DNA from: Bacteroidales bacterium | Lineage (GTDB): Bacteria; Bacteroidota; Bacteroidia; Bacteroidales; Muribaculaceae | Reading direction: 5' to 3' | DNA: 36,002 nt | Assembly (NCBI GenBank): GCA_030524805.1 | Contig: JAUNFY010000022.1 | Location: forward strand, 1 to 36,002 | Part shown: positions 31,084-36,002 of the stretch, one piece after another | How the letters are laid out: the number at the start of each line of letters is the position of its first letter | How positions within the stretch are numbered: position 1 is the stretch's first letter | The notes under the pieces: generated by a model | What the model saw: the letters and a program-made list of their open reading frames with translations, nothing else | Told to the model about the DNA's origin: nothing | Databases searched by the model: none | Made by a program: the position numbers and the translations under genes

Positions 31084-33435
31084 ATGAAAATGCTTAAATC
31101 TTTTTTCGCCGGGATAGCACTGGCCTCAATCGCTCTGCCGATGGGGGCGGCCGGGCGCGATTTGCTGATCAACGATGATTGGCGCTTTTCCCTTTCTTCT
31201 GATTCAATCGCTCCTTCAGCCGTGGATTTCAATGATAATGATTGGCGCAGGCTTACCCTTCCCCACGACTGGAGCGTGGAGTTCCCGTTCGACCGTGATA
31301 ATTCTTCGGGCAACGACGGTGCCTATCTGCCTACAGGATGCGGCTGGTATCGACGTGTCCTCAATGTCACTCCGCAGCAGGCAGACCGTAAGATGCAGCT
31401 TTACTTCGAAGGTGCCTACATGAAGACGGATGTGTATGTCAACGGTCAGCTTGCCGGCTCGAATCCTTACGGCTATTCCTCTTTCTTTGTCGACATTACT
31501 CCCTTCCTCCATCAGGGCGACAACACGATTGCGGTGAGAGTCGACAATTCGATGCAGAAAAACTGCCGGTGGTATTCGGGGTCTGGCATCTTCAGAAATG
31601 TCCGCCTGATGGAAACCGACAAGGCGCACGTAGGCAACTGGGGTGTGAGCATCTTCACTCCCTACCTTACGACTGCCGATATAAAAACCCGGATTGTGAA
31701 CGAAAGCGACCGCAGACGCAACCTGACAGTGACAGCCACGGTCGATGGCAGGTCTGCTTCCGGTGAATGCTCCATAATGCCGGGTGAAAGCAAGGAGATA
31801 GCGCTGACAGTCTCTCTTCCCGACGTGAAACCATGGACACCCGACACTCCTTCTCTCTACACGGCGGATATCGAGCTTACCGAAGATGGCAAAAAGATCG
31901 ACAGCGTTTCCGAACGCTTCGGATTCCGCACCATAGAGTGGTCGGCTGCCGAGGGCCTTAAGATAAGCGGGCAGCCGGTGCTGCTCAACGGTGGCTGCGC
32001 CCATCACGACAACGGCATTCTCGGAGCGGCTGCCTACGATGCTGCGGAGCGCTATCGGGCGTCGCTGATGAAGAAGGCGGGTTTCAACGCGGTGCGCACA
32101 TCCCACAACGTTCCGTCGGAGGCATTTCTCGATGCGTGCGACGAGCTGGGCCTGCTAGTCATCGACGAGGCTTTCGATGGTTGGCGCGACGCTAAAAACT
32201 CCCACGACTATCATGAACTTTTCGATGCCGGATGGCAGAAGGATCTTGACGCCATGTTGCTGCGCGACATGAATCATCCTTCCATATTCTGCTGGAGTGT
32301 TGGCAACGAGGTGATAGAACGCGACAGGATAGAGGTGGTGAAGACAGCCCGCGACCTCGCCGGAAGATGCCGGCAACTTGATCCGTCCCGTCCCGTGACT
32401 TCGGCTCTTGCCAACTGGGGTAAAGACTGGCGTACCTACGACCCGCTCGCGGAAGCATTCGATATTGTCGGCTACAACTATATGATACACAACTCGGAAA
32501 GCGACCATGAGCGGGATCCGCAGCGGGTGATGATGCAGACCGAGTCTTATCCCAACGATGCGTGGAGCAATTTCAGAAAGGCGAAAGACAATCCCTATAT
32601 CGTCGGCGATTTCGTCTGGACTGCTATCGATTATCTGGGTGAGTCGGGCATCGGCCGGTGGTATTATGAAGGTGACGTGCCCGGTGAGCACTTCGAACGT
32701 CCGCTTTATCCCTGGCATGCGTCGTATTGCGGCGACATTGACCTCACCGGACTAAGAAAACCGGTGAGCCATTACCGTTCGATGCTGTGGAACGAGGATG
32801 GCGAACATCTCTACATGGCTGTGAGGGAGCCCGATGGATATGCGGGCGTGGTCCGCACCACAAGCTGGGGCACTTGGCCTACTTTCGAGTCGTGGAACTG
32901 GCCCGGACATGAGGGTAAGGATATAGAGGTGGAGGTGTATTCGCATTATCCGCAGGTGCGCCTTTATCTCGACGACACGCTGATTGGCGAGAAACAGACT
33001 GCTGAGATGAAGGCCTCATTCACATTGCCCTACAAGCCCGGCACGTTGCGTGCGGAGGGATTGTCCGACGGAGCTGTTCAGGAATCGACCACGCTGAAGA
33101 CCGCGGGGCGCCCGGTTGCAATCCGGCTTACCGCCGACCGCGACACTCTGCTGCGTGATGGCAGCGATATGGCATTTGTGGTTATTGAGATTGTCGATGC
33201 CGAGGGTAATGTGGTGCCAGTGGCCGACAATCAACTTGAAGTGAGCGTCTCGGGCGCTGCCATATTGAAGGGACTCGGCAATGCCGACATAAAGGATGAG
33301 GATCCTTACTTCGACGGCCGCCACAAAGCGTGGAAAGGCAGGGCTCTCGCGGCAGTGCAGAGCAATGGCCGCAAGGGCAAGGTGGCGGTCACTGTGACAT
33401 CACCAGGACTGAAGAGCGGAAAACTCCGGTTCTGA
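31084..33435 (+). CDS. Secreted glycoside hydrolase family 2 (beta-galactosidase-like)
   Basis: This 783-residue exported enzyme should cleave beta-linked sugars, most likely beta-galactosides. A signal peptide (MKMLKSFFAGIALASIALPMGAAG) supports the start at 31084; the frame also opens at 31063. The GH2 layout is N-terminal sugar-binding jelly roll (about 25-190: NDDWRF, LPHDWS, GCGWYRR), Ig-like domain (195-290), TIM barrel (295-590), DUF4982-like domain (about 600-680) and a C-terminal Ig-like domain. The acid/base is Glu409 in WSVGNE and the nucleophile probably Glu487 in MQTES. No SusC/D or regulator lies beside it, so it is not in a typical polysaccharide-utilization locus. Confidence 0.92.
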   Translation: MKMLKSFFAGIALASIALPMGAAGRDLLINDDWRFSLSSDSIAPSAVDFNDNDWRRLTLPHDWSVEFPFDRDNSSGNDGAYLPTGCGWYRRVLNVTPQQADRKMQLYFEGAYMKTDVYVNGQLAGSNPYGYSSFFVDITPFLHQGDNTIAVRVDNSMQKNCRWYSGSGIFRNVRLMETDKAHVGNWGVSIFTPYLTTADIKTRIVNESDRRRNLTVTATVDGRSASGECSIMPGESKEIALTVSLPDVKPWTPDTPSLYTADIELTEDGKKIDSVSERFGFRTIEWSAAEGLKISGQPVLLNGGCAHHDNGILGAAAYDAAERYRASLMKKAGFNAVRTSHNVPSEAFLDACDELGLLVIDEAFDGWRDAKNSHDYHELFDAGWQKDLDAMLLRDMNHPSIFCWSVGNEVIERDRIEVVKTARDLAGRCRQLDPSRPVTSALANWGKDWRTYDPLAEAFDIVGYNYMIHNSESDHERDPQRVMMQTESYPNDAWSNFRKAKDNPYIVGDFVWTAIDYLGESGIGRWYYEGDVPGEHFERPLYPWHASYCGDIDLTGLRKPVSHYRSMLWNEDGEHLYMAVREPDGYAGVVRTTSWGTWPTFESWNWPGHEGKDIEVEVYSHYPQVRLYLDDTLIGEKQTAEMKASFTLPYKPGTLRAEGLSDGAVQESTTLKTAGRPVAIRLTADRDTLLRDGSDMAFVVIEIVDAEGNVVPVADNQLEVSVSGAAILKGLGNADIKDEDPYFDGRHKAWKGRALAAVQSNGRKGKVAVTVTSPGLKSGKLRF

Positions 33436-33443
33436 CAATTCCT

Positions 33444-35114
33444 TTAGCTTGGAGAATCCTGACGTCCTTCTTGGCGCAGCGATTGGATGGCGGCCTGACG
33501 GTCAGCCTCAATCAGAGATTCAAGACGCGCGGCGTATGCCTCGACGTCGATTTCGGGTCGGCTGAGTTCCGGCTTCGTTGCTATCCATTCTCGCTGCAAT
33601 GCTTCATAATCCTCGGCCATCCGGTCGAGGATTTTTTCTATCTCCGCTATCGAGCCGGTTGCTTTCAGTTGCGCGAGTGCCTCCTGCGGCATCAGTTGGC
33701 TGCCGAGATCAATCCATTTTCCTCCGCCCATTTTTTCATGAGTCTCCTTCTTCGAGGAGTCTTCAGCAGTTGTGGATGCTGTTGCGCCCAATCGGCGCAG
33801 ATAGAGCGCGATAGCCATCTTGTAGAGCTCCGCACCTTGTGTCAGGTGGCGTCGGCTCACTTTCAACCCTCCGGCCATTATCTCATCGTCGGAAGAGCCG
33901 GCAAGCAGATTGGAGATCACGTCGAGAGCTCCGAGCATACGGTCGACTGTGAGGGGATTGAGCACGGGGAAAGTGATGCGGTCTATGAGCGGTATTCCAC
34001 GGCCGCGCCGGTGGTCGCGCCGCGGCCACTTCTCGCCATCGCGCCTCAGGCCGTAGCTTTTCAGCATGGCTCCGGGCACTACCGAGGTGACACCTCTGGC
34101 ATCGCCGAAAAGATAGGAGAAGGGGAAAGGTGAGGTGTCGGGATGAGTCTTATGGTCGCCCATCACGAGCGAATAGGCTCCGATGCAGCTGCCGTGCATC
34201 ACGTAGGCGTTCGACGCTGTCTTTGCGCCGCGCTCCATCACTCCCCAGTGCACTGGCCCGAGTTTATAGGTGTGGTTGCTCATGTTGGTGCCTGAGCCGG
34301 CGTTCATGAAAGAAGTCTGCACGCCGATGAGCAGCGAACTCTTGTGCATGCTCACTGTGTAGGGGCCGGCAAGCAGGGCGCATGCCTCGCCGTTTTCCAT
34401 TGCGCAGTTGGCGAAGAAAAGCGAATCGTGGGCCGTGAACCTTTTGTCAAGCACACACCCCTGGCCTACATACACATGGCGCAGAAGGCACCCTCCTTTC
34501 ACCACAGCGTCTTCGATGATGAAGTCTTCAGCGTCTACTCCATGTCCCACAAAAGCGAGCAGTGACGCTCCCGGGGCGCAGTTGCTGACGATGCTGCCGT
34601 TTTTCAGACGTGCCGCTCCTTCAACCGATACTCCCGGCCAGACGCGCACATCGCATATCGGACCGCAATCGGTGATGGAAGCGCCGTGGCCGATTTCCGG
34701 AGAATCCGGTAGCGATGCCGTAAGCCTGTCTATCATCGGAAACAGTTTTGAGGCGGCAAACTCCGGGTCGAGGGCGGCGAGGGCAGCCACCTGGGCGGAT
34801 ATGCCGGGATAGATGCGCACCGGGCGCGTCCCTGTCTCGTCGAGCACAGCGACATCACATCCCACTCCATACGATGCCCCGGAAGAGCGGCAGATTCGGG
34901 CCACATTGACGATGCGCACGTTGTCGCCGATGCGCACATCGGCTATGCCCCCGGGCACGTTGATGATTTCCGGATTGGAGCCGATGGCTACATCGCCCCG
35001 GAAAAAGACATTGCGTATCTTGCGCAAGTCGGCATCGGAGGAAATGGAGACGCGGCTCCAGTCGTCGCACCAGCACCCCTGGCGCTCCAGGATTTCTATC
35101 TGCTTCTCTGTCAT
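33444..35114 (-). CDS. DUF4954 left-handed beta-helix protein
   Basis: This 556-residue protein has no signal peptide. From about residue 60 to 330 it shows hexapeptide-like repeats (ADVRIGDNVRIVNVARI, ASITDCGPICDVRVWPGVSVEGAARL, AVVKGGCLLRHVYVGQGCVL), the pattern of left-handed beta-helix acyl- or nucleotidyl-transferase folds. A helical C-terminal third follows, with HKTHPDTSPFPFSYLFGD and GKWIDLGSQLMPQEAL blocks that I recall as typical of the Bacteroidales DUF4954 family. Its reaction is unknown, and a sugar-nucleotide or acyl transferase role is only a guess from the fold. The gene converges with the GH2 gene with 8 nt between stops and no terminator. A hairpin lies 13 nt before its start. 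Confidence 0.82.
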   Translation of the reverse strand: MTEKQIEILERQGCWCDDWSRVSISSDADLRKIRNVFFRGDVAIGSNPEIINVPGGIADVRIGDNVRIVNVARICRSSGASYGVGCDVAVLDETGTRPVRIYPGISAQVAALAALDPEFAASKLFPMIDRLTASLPDSPEIGHGASITDCGPICDVRVWPGVSVEGAARLKNGSIVSNCAPGASLLAFVGHGVDAEDFIIEDAVVKGGCLLRHVYVGQGCVLDKRFTAHDSLFFANCAMENGEACALLAGPYTVSMHKSSLLIGVQTSFMNAGSGTNMSNHTYKLGPVHWGVMERGAKTASNAYVMHGSCIGAYSLVMGDHKTHPDTSPFPFSYLFGDARGVTSVVPGAMLKSYGLRRDGEKWPRRDHRRGRGIPLIDRITFPVLNPLTVDRMLGALDVISNLLAGSSDDEIMAGGLKVSRRHLTQGAELYKMAIALYLRRLGATASTTAEDSSKKETHEKMGGGKWIDLGSQLMPQEALAQLKATGSIAEIEKILDRMAEDYEALQREWIATKPELSRPEIDVEAYAARLESLIEADRQAAIQSLRQEGRQDSPS

Positions 35115-35127
35115 CTTGTCTTTTTTT

Positions 35128-35149
35128 CGGCTTTCGCTTGCGAAAACCG
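35128..35149 (-). promoter_or_regulatory. Hairpin 13 nt before the DUF4954 start
   Basis: CGGCTTTCGC (35128-35137) pairs with GCGAAAACCG (35140-35149) with one wobble around a TT centre. The core TTTCGC-TT-GCGAAA is the same as at 8909-8924. It lies close upstream of a start codon, as do the hairpins at 4161 and 8513. Confidence 0.45.
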
Positions 35150-35213
35150 CGCTTTTGGTTTTAGTGTGTTTATTCTGTGTGGAGGTTCCGGTTTGGATTG
35201 GCGGCTATAGTTA

Positions 35214-35238
35214 GGCGAGGGCCGATGCAGCCCCCGCC
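35214..35238 (-). terminator. Possible hflX terminator
   Basis: GGCGAGGGC (35214-35222) and GCCCCCGCC (35230-35238) form a 9-bp GC-rich stem; on the minus strand the one non-Watson-Crick position is a G-U pair. It lies 6 nt beyond the hflX stop, without a T-run. Confidence 0.45.
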
Positions 35239-35244
35239 GGATGG

Positions 35245-36002
35245 TTATTCCTCGTCGTATTTCTGGAAAAGGAAATCATTGTAGGGAAAACGCTCCACAT
35301 GAATCTCCTTTGCCTTCTCATAGAGAAGTTGCTTGAGTTCGTCGATATTGGTCTTTTCTTTGGCCGAGATGAACACGCAATTATTGTTCATGCGGGCCAT
35401 CCATGTCTTTTTGAACTCCTCGAGAGGTATGTTCTCGCGTGTGGCGGGGGTGAGGTCGTCGGGATCCTTGGGGGTGTAGGTGAACGCGTCGATCTTGTTG
35501 AATACAAGAATCACGGGTTTGCGGGCAGCACCGCACACTTCATTGAGTGTTTTCTCCACCACCTCTATCTGTTCCTCAAACTGCGGATGGCTCACATCCA
35601 CCACGTGGAGAAGCAGGTCGGCCTCACGCACCTCATCGAGAGTTGACTTGAACGACTCCACGAGGTGGGTAGGAAGTTTGCGGATGAAGCCCACCGTGTC
35701 GGTGAGCAGGAAAGGAAGGTTGTCGATAGTCACCTTCCTCACTGTAGTGTCGAGGGTGGCAAACAGTTTGTTTTCGGCAAAGACGTCGCTTTTGCTCAGA
35801 AGGTTCATGAGGGTGGATTTGCCGACATTGGTATATCCCACGAGCGCCACGCGGGTGAGTTTGCCGCGGTTTTTGCGCTGTATGCTCTTCTGCTTGTCGA
35901 TATCCTTCAGTTCCTCCTTGAGGCGCGAGATCTTGTCGAGGATTATTCGGCGGTCGGTCTCTATCTGCGTCTCGCCGGGGCCGCGCATGCCGATGCCGCC
36001 GC
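35245..36002 (-). CDS. hflX: GTPase HflX, C-terminal part (runs off the window)
   Basis: HflX is a ribosome-binding GTPase that splits stalled 70S ribosomes, often under heat or antibiotic stress. The visible ~252 residues cover the end of the N-terminal domain (GMRGPGETQIETDRR, the HflX signature, and a coiled-coil RLKEELKDIDKQKSIQRKN). The G domain follows with G1 GYTNVGKST, G3 DTVGF and G4 NKID. The frame continues past the window edge, so the Met at 35988 is internal and not the start. The C-terminal stretch VERFPYNDFLFQKYDEE is normal. Confidence 0.96.
   Translation of the reverse strand, partial: GGIGMRGPGETQIETDRRIILDKISRLKEELKDIDKQKSIQRKNRGKLTRVALVGYTNVGKSTLMNLLSKSDVFAENKLFATLDTTVRKVTIDNLPFLLTDTVGFIRKLPTHLVESFKSTLDEVREADLLLHVVDVSHPQFEEQIEVVEKTLNEVCGAARKPVILVFNKIDAFTYTPKDPDDLTPATRENIPLEEFKKTWMARMNNNCVFISAKEKTNIDELKQLLYEKAKEIHVERFPYNDFLFQKYDEE

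Overview
The window looks like chromosome of a gut Bacteroidales bacterium, most likely Muribaculaceae-like (Duncaniella/Muribaculum type). This is inferred from gene style, not from a 16S gene. The supporting signs are Bacteroidetes promoters (TTTG-N20-TANNTTTG, found intact upstream of four transcription units), the lack of clear Shine-Dalgarno sites, a Bacteroidales DUF4954 protein, a carboxypeptidase-regulatory-domain outer membrane barrel, a secreted choice-of-anchor-J/T9SS-like protein and a secreted GH2 glycosidase. No phage or transposase gene was seen.

Layout. 1-2.5 kb: pheS (minus) diverges from an SDR-type L-threonine 3-dehydrogenase. 2.5-8.9 kb: an RND efflux operon (TolC-like outer membrane protein, lipoprotein adaptor, HAE1/AcrB-like permease) followed by a small PII-like protein; matching hairpins sit 10-11 nt before the start codons of the adaptor and the PII-like gene. 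9-14.2 kb: a secreted surface protein, a small conserved protein, an overlapping TlpA-like lipoprotein/hotdog thioesterase pair, and kbl. Kbl performs the second step of the threonine-to-glycine route whose first step is the dehydrogenase near 1.4 kb. 14.4-20 kb: a fused MsrA-MsrB, tRNA-His(GTG), an alpha/beta hydrolase and a large outer membrane beta-barrel protein. 20.2-30.9 kb: a complete-looking type I-C CRISPR-Cas locus. 31-36 kb: a GH2 beta-galactosidase-like enzyme, a DUF4954 beta-helix protein and the C-terminal part of HflX, which runs off the window.

CRISPR-Cas. The operon is read on the minus strand in the order cas3-cas5c-cas8c-cas7c-cas4-cas1-cas2, then a leader and an array of 37 repeats of 32 bp with 36 spacers. 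crRNA sense is also minus, so new spacers enter at about 23001. The old end, about 20.2-20.7 kb, decays into at least five eroded repeats. cas8c is split by a -1 frame change, but the stop of the first half overlaps an in-frame GTG of the second (TAGTG), so two-piece translation is conceivable. An internal start in the second half fits the separately translated small subunit Cas11c.

Most worth a second look: the split cas8c, the RND plus PII-like operon with its hairpins, the TTTCGC...GCGAAA hairpin family, and the eroded CRISPR tail in which one repeat keeps its stem by a paired substitution. All functional calls rest on reading motifs by eye; no database search was run.
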